Of a stretch of DNA of 64,000 nucleotides, positions 25,940 through 34,338 are shown one piece after another. The notes below the pieces were generated by a model. The model had not been told where the DNA came from and did no database searches. It saw only the letters and a program-made list of their open reading frames with translations. Numbering within the stretch: the first letter of the stretch is position 1; each line of letters opens with the position of its first letter. A program made the translations under genes and the position numbers. The stretch covers positions 248,001 through 312,000 of the forward strand of contig CBDCYH010000002.1 in assembly GCA_965224105.1 (NCBI GenBank). Reading direction: 5' to 3'. The DNA comes from CBDCYH01 sp965224105 (GTDB lineage Bacteria > Bacteroidota > Rhodothermia > Rhodothermales > JABDKH01).

Positions 25940-26107
25940 GCGAGTTGGCAATACCGTGCGAATTGGCCTTTGCGTGCCTGTATTATAGAGAAAAAACCTG
26001 AATTTCAATAACGGCTATTAAGCCTGCCTGGCTATACCATTACGAAATTCGAGTTCCCAGGTAGACTGCTGGATGCGCCCGAGATCCGGTCGCCACGGCC
26101 GAAGGAA

Positions 26108-27784
26108 TTAAAGCTCCGTTTCAAGACCGAAGGCCTCGATTTCCTTCACGAAATGGTGCATGTACGATGACGCCATTGCCCCATCGATAATCCGGTGATC
26201 GTACGAGAGCGAGATGTACATCATGTGCCTGATGCCTATCACATCTCCAAGCTCGGGATCCTCAATCACGACCGGTCTCTTCTTGATCGCCCCCGTTGCT
26301 AAAATCCCAACCTGCGGTTGCGCAATAATGGGTGTGCCCATTATCGAACCAAGCGATCCAACGTTTGTAACGGTAAACGTGCCGCCCTGCAGATCATCCG
26401 GTTGAAGCTGCCGGCTGCGCGCACGGCTGGCAACATCGGCGGCCGCTCTTGCTATTCCAGCGATGTTAAGGTGCCCGGCATTCTTTATCACCGGTACAAC
26501 TAACCCGCTGGTGTCAATTGCTACTGCAATTCCAACGTGAAAGTCTTTCTTCATTACGATGTTCGTTCCATCGACTGAAGAGTTCATAGCCGGGTGTTCG
26601 CGCAATGCCTCCACCGCAGCATAAACGAAGAATGGAGTGTAAGTGAGTTTTACACCTTCCCTTTCCTGAAATGCGACCTTGCGAGCTTCACGGAGTTTAA
26701 CAAGGTTCGTAACATCGGCTTCGGCAAACGAAGTAACGTGAGCCGACGTCTTTTTCGACTGGCTCATGTGTTGCGCAATAAGCTGGCGCATCCGATCCAT
26801 CTTAACGATCTCCACTCTTCCGTCCGAAGATGCTGTCACCACGGGCGCCGGCGCCTGGACAGGGCTTGGTGCGACGACTGGCGCAGTTGTTCGTGCTGAT
26901 AGATAGCCAAGGATGTCGGACTTTGTTACCCTTCCATCTTTTCCAGATCCAGCGATCGATTCAAGTTCACCAACGCTTACTCCCTCCTTTGAGGCGATGG
27001 AACGAACTAGCGGCGAATAGAAATTGCCACCCGGACCGATGCGCGGTATCGGGGCGCCGTCGCCGGATGTCGGGATGGATGATCCATTTCCAGAAACGGG
27101 TTGAGCTGGCTGGGCAGGCCGGGCGGCTGGAGTTTCTGTCGGTTTCGGTTGTCGTGGCGCTGCAGAATCGGCTGCGCCTATGCGGGCAATTGGTGTCCCG
27201 ACCTCGACGGTTTCTCCTTCGGGAATCAGAATCTCAAGAAGCACACCTCCGGCAGGCGCGGGCACCTCCGTATCGACTTTGTCTGTTGCAATCTCGAGGA
27301 GGGTTTCGTCCAGCTCTACTTTCTCTCCAACTGCCTTGTGCCATGTGAGAATTGTCCCCTCGACAATACTTTCTCCCATTTTGGGCATGACCACATCAAC
27401 AGCTGGTCCTGATGTAGTGGTTTCTGCTGCATCTTGTTTCGGCACGTCAACGGAAGCAGGCTCTTCTGTCGCGGCCGGGGCCTGCTCCGCTGTCTCCGTA
27501 GCGACCGGTGATCCGTTGCCCGATGGCTCAACCACCGCACCAACTTCCGTCTCGATGACAGCGATCCGGGTACCCACTTCTACCGTTTCGCCGTCCGGAA
27601 CAAGGATTTCGACCAGCGTTCCTTTTGCCGGTGAAGGCACTTCCGTGTCTACCTTGTCCGTTCCAATTTCGAGCAGGGTCTCGTCAAGATCGATCTCCTC
27701 ACCAGGTTGCTTATACCAGGTGATCACCGTCCCTTCGGTAATGCTTTCGCCCATTTTGGGCATGACCACGTCAACTTTCGCCAT
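26108..27784 (-). CDS. Dihydrolipoamide acyltransferase, E2 component of a 2-oxoacid dehydrogenase
   Basis: A 558-residue E2 with two lipoyl domains in tandem (about 1-77 and 128-205), each with the lipoylated lysine in 'IGTDKVDTE' or 'IATDKVDTE'. A peripheral-subunit-binding domain follows ('SPLVRSIASKEGVSVGELESI', about 252-290) and then the catalytic core with 'LSYDHRIIDGAMASSYMHHF', which holds the His and Asp of the acyl-transfer site. The lipoyl domains are joined by Ala/Pro/Glu-rich linkers. It could serve pyruvate, 2-oxoglutarate or branched-chain 2-oxoacids; no E1 or E3 gene is nearby to decide. A Bacteroidota-type promoter box lies at 27840-27847. Confidence 0.95.
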   Translation of the reverse strand: MAKVDVVMPKMGESITEGTVITWYKQPGEEIDLDETLLEIGTDKVDTEVPSPAKGTLVEILVPDGETVEVGTRIAVIETEVGAVVEPSGNGSPVATETAEQAPAATEEPASVDVPKQDAAETTTSGPAVDVVMPKMGESIVEGTILTWHKAVGEKVELDETLLEIATDKVDTEVPAPAGGVLLEILIPEGETVEVGTPIARIGAADSAAPRQPKPTETPAARPAQPAQPVSGNGSSIPTSGDGAPIPRIGPGGNFYSPLVRSIASKEGVSVGELESIAGSGKDGRVTKSDILGYLSARTTAPVVAPSPVQAPAPVVTASSDGRVEIVKMDRMRQLIAQHMSQSKKTSAHVTSFAEADVTNLVKLREARKVAFQEREGVKLTYTPFFVYAAVEALREHPAMNSSVDGTNIVMKKDFHVGIAVAIDTSGLVVPVIKNAGHLNIAGIARAAADVASRARSRQLQPDDLQGGTFTVTNVGSLGSIMGTPIIAQPQVGILATGAIKKRPVVIEDPELGDVIGIRHMMYISLSYDHRIIDGAMASSYMHHFVKEIEAFGLETEL

Positions 27785-27839
27785 TAGTAGCTGGTTTGTG
27801 GGATTCAGTCAGGAAAAACCGGCTGTACCGGCATGAGAG

Positions 27840-27847
27840 CAAAGGTA
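27840..27847 (-). promoter_or_regulatory. Candidate Bacteroidota -7 promoter box for the E2 gene
   Basis: Read on the minus strand this is TACCTTTG, an exact match to the -7 consensus TAnnTTTG of Bacteroidota housekeeping sigma factors, 56 nt before the E2 start codon. No clear -33 TTTG at the usual spacing was found, so it is only a candidate. Confidence 0.5.
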
Positions 27848-27990
27848 CGCATTAATCCGGAAGCCGGTTCGGTGCCAACTTTTGCTAATTGCTACAATTT
27901 AATTGTTCGACCTAAGCAGACAGATCTGAAGGAAGCCTCTGGATGTGTTCGGCAGAATAGTGCCTGAAAACGGCCGGGGCATCGAACGTG

Positions 27991-28668
27991 TCAGTTTTTG
28001 CCCGGCGGCTTGGAAGCCAGATCATGCAGCGACGAAGTTTCAAGAACATTTTCAGGAGCTCCAGACAACCCGGCCTCAAGCAAAGCGCGGCCGAGCACGT
28101 TGCTATCGATTATCGCGTTCGGGGCGAGGCGTTTGAGGATCGGATACAACGGAGTCAATATTCCGTACAGCACTCTGTATAGTGCGGTTCGCGAACGAGC
28201 GCCTTCGACGGGTTTAATAAAACCGGGCCTGGCATGGTACACGTTTGCAAAGGGAAGCGCAGAAAGTGCACGTTCCGTCTCTCCCTTGACGCGGGCCCAC
28301 ATCTGTCGGCTCTTTACGCTTGTCCCAGCGCCAGAAACGAACACAAAAGTAAGATCGGGCCTAAGGCGTACGAGTGTCTGAGCAAATTCCAGTGTAAGAT
28401 CGTATGTGATCCTGCGATAATTTTCTTCCGTTTGGCCAGTCGATGTGATGCCAAGGCAGAAAAGACAAATGTCAGCTTTGGCGAGCTCGCTCTCGATACC
28501 GGAAAAATCGAAAAAGTCATCATGAACGATTTCGATGAGCTTCTTATGTCGAACGCCGGATGCACGCCTTACCACCGAGAGAACGCGGGTCACTCTTATA
28601 TCATCCAGGGCGGCATTTAATGCGCCGCGACCAATCATGCCCGTCCCGCCCATAAGTAGTACAGTCAT
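27991..28668 (-). CDS. NAD(P)-binding Rossmann protein (atypical SDR)
   Basis: About 225 residues from the ATG at 28668 (MTVLLMGGTGMIGRGALNAAL); an ATG six codons upstream (28686) is also in frame. The start is a GxxGxxG nucleotide-binding motif. 'ICLFCLGITSTGQTEENYRRITYDL' and 'FVFVSGAGTSVKSRQMWARVKGETERAL' resemble atypical short-chain dehydrogenases of the NmrA/HTATIP2-like group; the classic YxxxK is replaced by 'MWARVKGE'. 'ARPGFIKPVEGARSRTALYRVLYG' follows. Substrate unknown. It follows the membrane pyrophosphatase gene in the same direction. Confidence 0.85.
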   Translation of the reverse strand: MTVLLMGGTGMIGRGALNAALDDIRVTRVLSVVRRASGVRHKKLIEIVHDDFFDFSGIESELAKADICLFCLGITSTGQTEENYRRITYDLTLEFAQTLVRLRPDLTFVFVSGAGTSVKSRQMWARVKGETERALSALPFANVYHARPGFIKPVEGARSRTALYRVLYGILTPLYPILKRLAPNAIIDSNVLGRALLEAGLSGAPENVLETSSLHDLASKPPGKN

Positions 28669-28724
28669 TAGGCGTCGAGACTCCACCGGACCAAGATATA
28701 CATCGAGGCCCGGCGAGAAGATTT

Positions 28725-30803
28725 CTAGGCGATGAGGGGGGCGATTACAAGTGCGACCACCGCAATGAGCTTAATAAGAATGTTGAGACTTGGCCCGGAG
28801 GTGTCCTTGAGAGGGTCGCCTACTGTGTCACCAACAACTGCAGCCTTGTGTGTGTCGCTACCTTTGCCATAGTCAACACCATCGATTGAGATTCCAGACT
28901 CAATCAGCTTTTTGGCATTGTCCCAGGCACCGCCAGCGTTTGATTGGAAGATCGCGAAGAGAACACCGGAGACGGTCACCCCTGCCAACAATCCTCCGAG
29001 CATATCTTTGCTGATGAATCCAATCGCAACGGGTACCACGATTGCGAGCAGCCCTGGCGCAACCATTTCTCGAATGGCTGCCTTGGTTGAAATGTCAACG
29101 CACTTAGCAAACTCTGCGACTGCCGTACCTTCGCGCAGGCCGGGGATCTCTCTAAACTGTCGTCCGACTTCTTTGATCATATCACCCGCTGCCCTACCAA
29201 CTGCTCCCATCGCCATCGCACTGAACACATACGGCAACATCGCTCCAAGCAGGAGGCCCGCCATGATTTTCGGTTCCGCAACATTGATGTTCTGCACACC
29301 AGCCTGCTGCATGAATGCGGCAAACAGAGCCAGTGCGGTCAACGCTGCAGAACCAATGGCAAAGCCTTTCCCGATGGCAGCGGTAGTATTCCCAACTGCA
29401 TCCAATTTATCAGTCCGCTCTCTTACCTCTGGAGGAAGCTCCGCCATTTCGGCGATTCCTCCAGCGTTATCAGAAATGGGACCGTAGGCGTCGACTGCCA
29501 ACTGGATGCCGGTAACGGAAAGCATCCCCAGTGCAGCGATTGCAATTCCGTACAATCCAGCAAAGTAGTGCGCACCGATGATCGCCAGCGCAAGAATTAC
29601 TGCAGGAATTCCTGTCGAGAACATCCCTACACCGAGGCCAGCGATAACCGTTGTTGCGGCACCAGTTACACTCTGGTTTGCAATTCCAACAACGGGCTTG
29701 CCGTGTGTTGAAGTGTAGTACTCCGTTACGAGGCCAATCAGGACGCCTGATGCCAGACCGATGATTACGGCCCAGAAAATTCCGATGGAAGAATATGTTG
29801 CTCCGTTTGCAGTCCATGAATCCGGGAGTAACCATCCAATAATGAAATACGATAGTACAGCCATGAGCGCGGCAGCGCCGAACTCCCCGGTATTCAGACC
29901 CTTCTGCGGATTCCCTCCTTCTTTTACCCGAACGAAGAACGAACCTGCAATAGAAACAATTATCCCGACGGCAGCAAGTACAAGCGGAAGGATGACGGCC
30001 GCAATATCGCGCGTTGCAGTCTGCGCAAACGCCGGAATGAAAGCGGTACCCAGAACCATCGTTCCGATAATCGAACCAACATAGCTCTCGAAAAGGTCTG
30101 CACCCATGCCCGCTACGTCACCGACGTTGTCCCCTACGTTGTCGGCAATCGTTGCGGGGTTGCGCGGATCGTCCTCAGGAATTCCCTCGTAAACTTTCCC
30201 TGCCAGGTCCGCTCCAACGTCAGCTGCTTTTGTGTAGATACCACCTCCGACACGAGCGAACAGCGCAATCGAGGATGCACCAAGTGAAAAGCCGGAGAGA
30301 ACGTTAATAACCTTTACTGTTGTCCATCCAGCTTCGGTGTAGGTGATGAACAGTGTTCCAAGGCCAAGCAGACCAAGCCCGACGACACAGAGACCCATCA
30401 CCAGGCCACCAGAAAATGCGACGTTTAGCGCAGGTGCCAATCCGGTTCGGGCGGCGTTGGTTGTCCTTACGTTGGCTTTGGTGGCGACACTCATGCCGAA
30501 GAAGCCCGCCAGTCCTGAACACAGAGCTCCAAGAATGAACGATACGGCGATCAGCCAGGATGAATTCTCCTGTGTCGAGTTAGCAAAGCCAAGAAGAACG
30601 GCAACAGCAATCACAAAGACTACCAGGACCCGATACTCCCGTCTCAGGAATGCGCGGGCGCCATCTGCGATATGACCGGCAATCTCTGCCATCAAGTCGG
30701 TTCCAACATCCTGGTTGCCGACCCATCTGGCCTTAAGAAATGCGTATGCAAGCGCCAGGATGCCCGCTCCCGGAATTAAGAATAATAGTGTTGATGTATC
30801 CAT
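28725..30803 (-). CDS. hppA: Membrane-bound K+-dependent ion-translocating pyrophosphatase
   Basis: A 692-residue polytopic protein with about 16 membrane segments. The substrate-binding loop 'DVGADLAGKVYEGIPEDDPRNPATIADNVGDNVGD' region is diagnostic (DVGADLxGKxE, and NPATIADNVGDNVGD). 'GNTTAAIGKGFAIGSA' carries Ala where K+-independent enzymes have Lys, so K+ dependence is expected; Na+ versus H+ transport cannot be told by eye. It hydrolyses cytoplasmic pyrophosphate and pumps ions outward, sparing ATP. It is monocistronic or leads the SDR gene. Two adjacent CCAAAGCG repeats lie 86 nt upstream (30889-30904). Confidence 0.97.
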   Translation of the reverse strand: MDTSTLLFLIPGAGILALAYAFLKARWVGNQDVGTDLMAEIAGHIADGARAFLRREYRVLVVFVIAVAVLLGFANSTQENSSWLIAVSFILGALCSGLAGFFGMSVATKANVRTTNAARTGLAPALNVAFSGGLVMGLCVVGLGLLGLGTLFITYTEAGWTTVKVINVLSGFSLGASSIALFARVGGGIYTKAADVGADLAGKVYEGIPEDDPRNPATIADNVGDNVGDVAGMGADLFESYVGSIIGTMVLGTAFIPAFAQTATRDIAAVILPLVLAAVGIIVSIAGSFFVRVKEGGNPQKGLNTGEFGAAALMAVLSYFIIGWLLPDSWTANGATYSSIGIFWAVIIGLASGVLIGLVTEYYTSTHGKPVVGIANQSVTGAATTVIAGLGVGMFSTGIPAVILALAIIGAHYFAGLYGIAIAALGMLSVTGIQLAVDAYGPISDNAGGIAEMAELPPEVRERTDKLDAVGNTTAAIGKGFAIGSAALTALALFAAFMQQAGVQNINVAEPKIMAGLLLGAMLPYVFSAMAMGAVGRAAGDMIKEVGRQFREIPGLREGTAVAEFAKCVDISTKAAIREMVAPGLLAIVVPVAIGFISKDMLGGLLAGVTVSGVLFAIFQSNAGGAWDNAKKLIESGISIDGVDYGKGSDTHKAAVVGDTVGDPLKDTSGPSLNILIKLIAVVALVIAPLIA

Positions 30804-31036
30804 GTGCGTGGTTTCGTTGTTTGCTCTGCTACTTAATCGTCAATTTGAAAAGTCTGCCGTCGATTTTCCGGTACATTTTAGCGCACAACCAAAGCGCCAA
30901 AGCGTTTTCAATTGTACAAGGCGTTCATCCTACCTGCGCTTAGTGGAAGCCGTGATAGGATCTTACGAGGCGAATGGTCGGCGACAAGGAAAAATATAGG
31001 TGCCTACTAGCGTAAGACAGTACTTAACGTATAATT

Positions 31037-31669
31037 CTAACTCTTTCCTCCGGATGATGAATTGTAGCGGTTCATCGCTACCGATACCCCGCTGGCAACG
31101 AAGGTAAGGGCAGCCTTGGCGGCGGCGTCGATCAGTGCGGCCAACTCCTTCTCCTCGTCGTCCGAAAAATTCCCCAGCACATAGTCCGACTGATCGCCTC
31201 GCTCAAAATCTCCACCGATGCCAAACCGAAGTCTCGCGAAGGATCCGTGCCCGATCTCATCGATAATGCTTTCGAGTCCATTGTGTCCGCCGCTTCCGCC
31301 TTTCGGTCGGATCCGGACAGTCCCAAAGGGCAAATGGACGTCGTCCAGGATGACGAGTACGTCCTTCAGGTCGATGTCGTTTTTCCGAACAATCTTGGCG
31401 ATGGCTTCTCCGCTCAGGTTCATGAAGGTATCGGGTTTCGCGACACCGACACGTCGACTCCGATAAGAACCCCAGCCAGACCAGGCGTTCCACTTATGGA
31501 GATCAATGCTGATTCTCGCTTTCCTGGCTACTTCATCTGCAATCCGGAATCCGATGTTATGGCGCGTGTCCACGTACTCCGCTCCAGGATTGCCGAGACC
31601 AATGATTAGCCGACTTTGCTTACCCACGTTCGGATTTCCTAACAGCGATCGAAGCCAGGCCCAGATCAT
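31037..31669 (-). CDS. pth: Peptidyl-tRNA hydrolase
   Basis: A 210-residue Pth. 'RLIIGLGNPGAEYVDTRHNIGFRIADE' contains the catalytic His; 'KPDTFMNLSGEAI' contains the binding Asn; 'VILDDVHLPFGTVRIRPKGGSGGHNGL' completes the conserved core. It releases tRNA from peptidyl-tRNA that drops off ribosomes. The N-terminus is about 17 residues longer than usual ('MIWAWLRSLLGNPNVGKQS'), so the true start may lie further in. It is the last gene of the tRNA-Gln/prs/rplY/pth unit, a common bacterial gene order. Confidence 0.96.
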   Translation of the reverse strand: MIWAWLRSLLGNPNVGKQSRLIIGLGNPGAEYVDTRHNIGFRIADEVARKARISIDLHKWNAWSGWGSYRSRRVGVAKPDTFMNLSGEAIAKIVRKNDIDLKDVLVILDDVHLPFGTVRIRPKGGSGGHNGLESIIDEIGHGSFARLRFGIGGDFERGDQSDYVLGNFSDDEEKELAALIDAAAKAALTFVASGVSVAMNRYNSSSGGKS

Positions 31670-31689
31670 ATGAGTTATTGTGAGGCTCT

Positions 31690-32343
31690 CTAACCCTCAG
31701 CTTCTGGTTCAGCTGGAGCAGCAGCTTCAACACCTTCTGCTCCCTCTTCACCTTCTTCAACTCCTTCGAGAAGCTCATCAGCAACTTCTTCCACCTCTTC
31801 CTTACGCGGCGCGACGACCGCAACAACAGAACGTTGCGCGGGAGTCACAATTTCAAAATCCCCGGCGGATACGTCTGCCACATGCAGGGTCTGCCCGAGA
31901 TGCAACTCTGAGATGTCTATCTCGATATGATCGGGAATGTTCTTCGGGAGGGATTCGATCTCGATGTCGTGCATGATGAACTGCACCTCGCCGCCCTCCT
32001 GGATCTGACCAACAGGCTTACCCTCAAATTTGAGTGGCACGGTAAGGGTAATCTTCTGGCCTTTCTGTAGGATCTGAAAATCCGCATGAATGGGCTTGTC
32101 CGTAACCGGATGGAAATCCACCGATTTCAGGATGCACTCGTACGACTTTTTACCAACCTTGATGTCGAGGATATTTCGCTCGTTTGTGAACACGAGTCGG
32201 TGCATATCCAGATCCGCCAGCTGGAATGCCAGCGGGTCGAATTTTTGGCCGTACAAAATGCACGGCACAAAGCCCTCTCTTCTCGCTAGTTTTGCCGATT
32301 TTTTGCCTTCACGCGGCTTGGCATCCAAGTTGACTACGTCCAT
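31690..32343 (-). CDS. rplY: 50S ribosomal protein L25/TL5 (Ctc family)
   Basis: A 217-residue protein with an L25-like 5S-rRNA-binding domain (about 1-90: 'MDVVNLDAKPREGKKSAKLARREGFVPCILYG') and the second beta-rich TL5 domain ('VPLKFEGKPVGQIQEGGEVQF', 'DHIEIDISELHLGQTLHVAD'). The C-terminus is a long acidic Glu/Ala-rich tail (about 180-217), common in CTC proteins of this group. It binds the central protuberance of the large subunit. It lies between prs and pth in the classic order. Confidence 0.96.
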   Translation of the reverse strand: MDVVNLDAKPREGKKSAKLARREGFVPCILYGQKFDPLAFQLADLDMHRLVFTNERNILDIKVGKKSYECILKSVDFHPVTDKPIHADFQILQKGQKITLTVPLKFEGKPVGQIQEGGEVQFIMHDIEIESLPKNIPDHIEIDISELHLGQTLHVADVSAGDFEIVTPAQRSVVAVVAPRKEEVEEVADELLEGVEEGEEGAEGVEAAAPAEPEAEG

Positions 32344-32376
32344 GACTTTCGGACCAGGGTTTCTGACTGATATAAG

Positions 32377-33309
32377 TTATGACACAAAGAGTGTCGAAAT
32401 AGACGCATCTGTGGCGATTCGCCGGATTGCGTCGGCAAAGATCCCTGCTACGCTCACGACCTCAATTCGATCCAGAGTTTTCTTCAAGGGAATAGTGTCG
32501 GTTACGATTAAACGACCAATTTCGGACGCCTCGATCCGTTCGTAGGCTGGCCCGGACAGGAGTGGATGGACACAGGCGGCCGTGATCTCCAGTGCGCCAG
32601 CGTTTTTCAGTGCCCTGGCTCCGTTTGTGAGCGTACCTGCGGTGTCAATTATGTCGTCGATGAGGAGCACGTTCTTTCCTTCCACCTCACCAATGATATT
32701 TACTACTTCGGTTTCATTCTGCTTGGGTCGCCGTTTGTCGATCACCGCAAGATCGGCTCCCAACTTTTTCGCATAGGCCCGGGCGATCTTCAGCGAACCT
32801 ACGTCCGGGGCGACAACTACCAGGTTCTCCATACCCAGAGCCTGGATGTGATCGCTAAACACCGCGGATCCATATAGGTGATCTACCGGAACGTCAAAGA
32901 ATCCCTGTATCTGCGGAGCATGCAAGTCCATCGTCAACATTCTATCGATACCCGCAGTGGTGAGCATATTCGCCATCAGCTTTGCTGCGATCGAGACCCG
33001 AGGTTGGTCTTTTCGTTCTTGTCGCGCATAGCCAAAGTAGGGAATTACCGCGGTGACTCTGGAGGCAGACGCCCGCTTCGCAGCGTCTATCATGAGGAGG
33101 AGCTCAACCCAGTTGTCGCCAGTCGGGTGGGTGCTCTGTATAATGAAGAGGTCCGTGCCCCGGATGGACTCTTCATAGTGCACGTAGATCTCGCCATCGG
33201 AAAACGTTTTCAGGTTCACCTCGCCGAGCGGCTGCCCAAAATTTTGCGCGATGGCGCTTCCGAGAGCGGGGTTGGATCTACCTGAAAAAATGGTAACTGG
33301 ACGGCTCAT
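32377..33309 (-). CDS. prs: Ribose-phosphate pyrophosphokinase
   Basis: A 310-residue enzyme making PRPP from ribose 5-phosphate and ATP. Visible motifs: 'IFSGRSNPALGSAIAQNFG', 'KTFSDGEIYVHYEESIRG', the ATP-binding flexible loop 'YFGYARQERKDQPRVSIAAK', and the PRPP-binding signature 'NVLLIDDIIDTAGTLTNGA'. Normal length for the class I family. It supplies pyrimidine (pyrB, pyrR at 37017-38555), purine and NAD synthesis. It starts 39 nt after the tRNA-Gln, so the tRNA and mRNA are probably processed from one transcript. Confidence 0.98.
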   Translation of the reverse strand: MSRPVTIFSGRSNPALGSAIAQNFGQPLGEVNLKTFSDGEIYVHYEESIRGTDLFIIQSTHPTGDNWVELLLMIDAAKRASASRVTAVIPYFGYARQERKDQPRVSIAAKLMANMLTTAGIDRMLTMDLHAPQIQGFFDVPVDHLYGSAVFSDHIQALGMENLVVVAPDVGSLKIARAYAKKLGADLAVIDKRRPKQNETEVVNIIGEVEGKNVLLIDDIIDTAGTLTNGARALKNAGALEITAACVHPLLSGPAYERIEASEIGRLIVTDTIPLKKTLDRIEVVSVAGIFADAIRRIATDASISTLFVS

Positions 33310-33348
33310 TTAGAAAATCGATTTTGTTGCCGAGGCATCGTGCTCAAG

Positions 33349-33419
33349 TTGCCCGGGGAGGACTCGAACCTCCACATACGGCTTCAAAGGCCGCTGTCCT
33401 GCCATTAGACGACCGGGCA
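33349..33419 (-). tRNA. tRNA-Gln (anticodon TTG)
   Basis: The minus strand folds as a full cloverleaf of 71 nt: acceptor TGCCCGG pairs with CCGGGCA; the D-arm is GTCTAATGGCAGGAC; the anticodon stem GCGGC/GCCGT encloses CTTTGAA with anticodon TTG; the T-arm is GGAGGTTCGAGTCCTCC. The anticodon reads CAA, hence glutamine. The CCA end is not encoded (the next bases read CTT). It lies just upstream of prs on the same strand. Confidence 0.93.
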
Positions 33420-33511
33420 ATGTGCTCCTATTTTTTGACCGATAATTTCTGGTTCATGACCAGCTTTCCGCAGTCAGCGCAGTACTGCCCGTCAAAACTC
33501 TTCAGGAGGCG

Positions 33512-33519
33512 CAAAAATA
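33512..33519 (-). promoter_or_regulatory. Candidate Bacteroidota -7 promoter box for the tRNA-Gln/prs unit
   Basis: On the minus strand this reads TATTTTTG, fitting the consensus TAnnTTTG. It lies 93 nt before the mature tRNA 5' end, which would leave a leader trimmed by RNase P. No well-spaced -33 element is obvious. Confidence 0.45.
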
Positions 33520-33687
33520 ACTATTCGGCCCATTGCATGCTACCGTAAAGCCACTCGCCATGTTGCCAACGGGCGCAATCAAATCATCTTTGATGAAAGT
33601 TCGCGCGGCTTGGCTATACAACAGGACTCGCAAGTATTTCCGATATTGGATGTGCACCACTCTTCATCATGCTCGGATGGTACGCGA

Positions 33688-34338
33688 ATGCTAAGTCAGG
33701 CGGTCGAAGATTATTTGAAGGCGATTTTCAAGCTGGAGGAGGACGCGCCTGTAAACACGAATTTGCTGGCTCAAACGCTTGGCGTCGCGCCTGCGTCCGC
33801 CACAAAAATGGCGCAGCGACTGGATCGGATGGGCCTCGCCAGCTACGAAGCCTATCGCGGCGTTCGCCTAACCGCATCAGGAAAAAAAATCGCCCTGGAG
33901 ATAATCCGACACCACCGTCTGCTGGAAACTTACCTGAAGGAAGTCATGAACTATCCGTGGGACAAGATCCACGACGAAGCCGAACAGCTGGAGCATCATA
34001 TATCAGAGGAATTCGAAGACAAAATTGATGCGCTCCTTGGATACCCGACACACGATCCCCACGGCGATCCTATTCCTGACAGAGACGGCACAATGGTGTT
34101 GCACGATTCCGTTCCCCTCAGCTCGGCAACTCCGGGGTCGACACTCACGGTTAGGACGCTCCTCAACAGAGATCCGCGATCGCTTGAACATTTAGAACAA
34201 CTAGGATTGCTCCCTTCTACCACGCTTAGCATCGTCAAGCTAAACGAGGATGGTTCGGTTTCGGTTAAGACCGACGAATCAGTCACCCTCATCGAATCGG
34301 AAGTAGCAGATTCGATCCTGGTATCGGTACGGATGTGA
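33688..34338 (+). CDS. DtxR/MntR-family metal-dependent transcriptional regulator
   Basis: About 216 residues from the ATG at 33688 (MLSQAVEDYLKAIFKLEED), the family's normal N-terminus; the frame is open 26 codons further upstream. A winged helix-turn-helix (about 1-65: 'NTNLLAQTLGVAPASATKMAQRLDRMGLASYEAYRGVRLT') is followed by the metal-binding/dimerisation domain ('RHHRLLETYLKEVMNYPWDKIHDEAEQLEHHISEEFEDKI', with His/Glu/His ligands) and an SH3-like FeoA domain (about 150-215). It should repress metal-uptake genes when Fe2+ or Mn2+ is plentiful. No metal transporter is adjacent. It overlaps the aminotransferase start by 4 nt. Confidence 0.93.
   Translation: MLSQAVEDYLKAIFKLEEDAPVNTNLLAQTLGVAPASATKMAQRLDRMGLASYEAYRGVRLTASGKKIALEIIRHHRLLETYLKEVMNYPWDKIHDEAEQLEHHISEEFEDKIDALLGYPTHDPHGDPIPDRDGTMVLHDSVPLSSATPGSTLTVRTLLNRDPRSLEHLEQLGLLPSTTLSIVKLNEDGSVSVKTDESVTLIESEVADSILVSVRM

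Noticed and set aside
33427..33516. 28-codon minus-strand frame from a TTG, with a C-x-x-C motif ('YCADCGKLV'), in the leader of tRNA-Gln
   Set aside because: The TTG start lies inside the TATTTTTG promoter box, so a transcript from that promoter would lack it; no Shine-Dalgarno and too short to trust.
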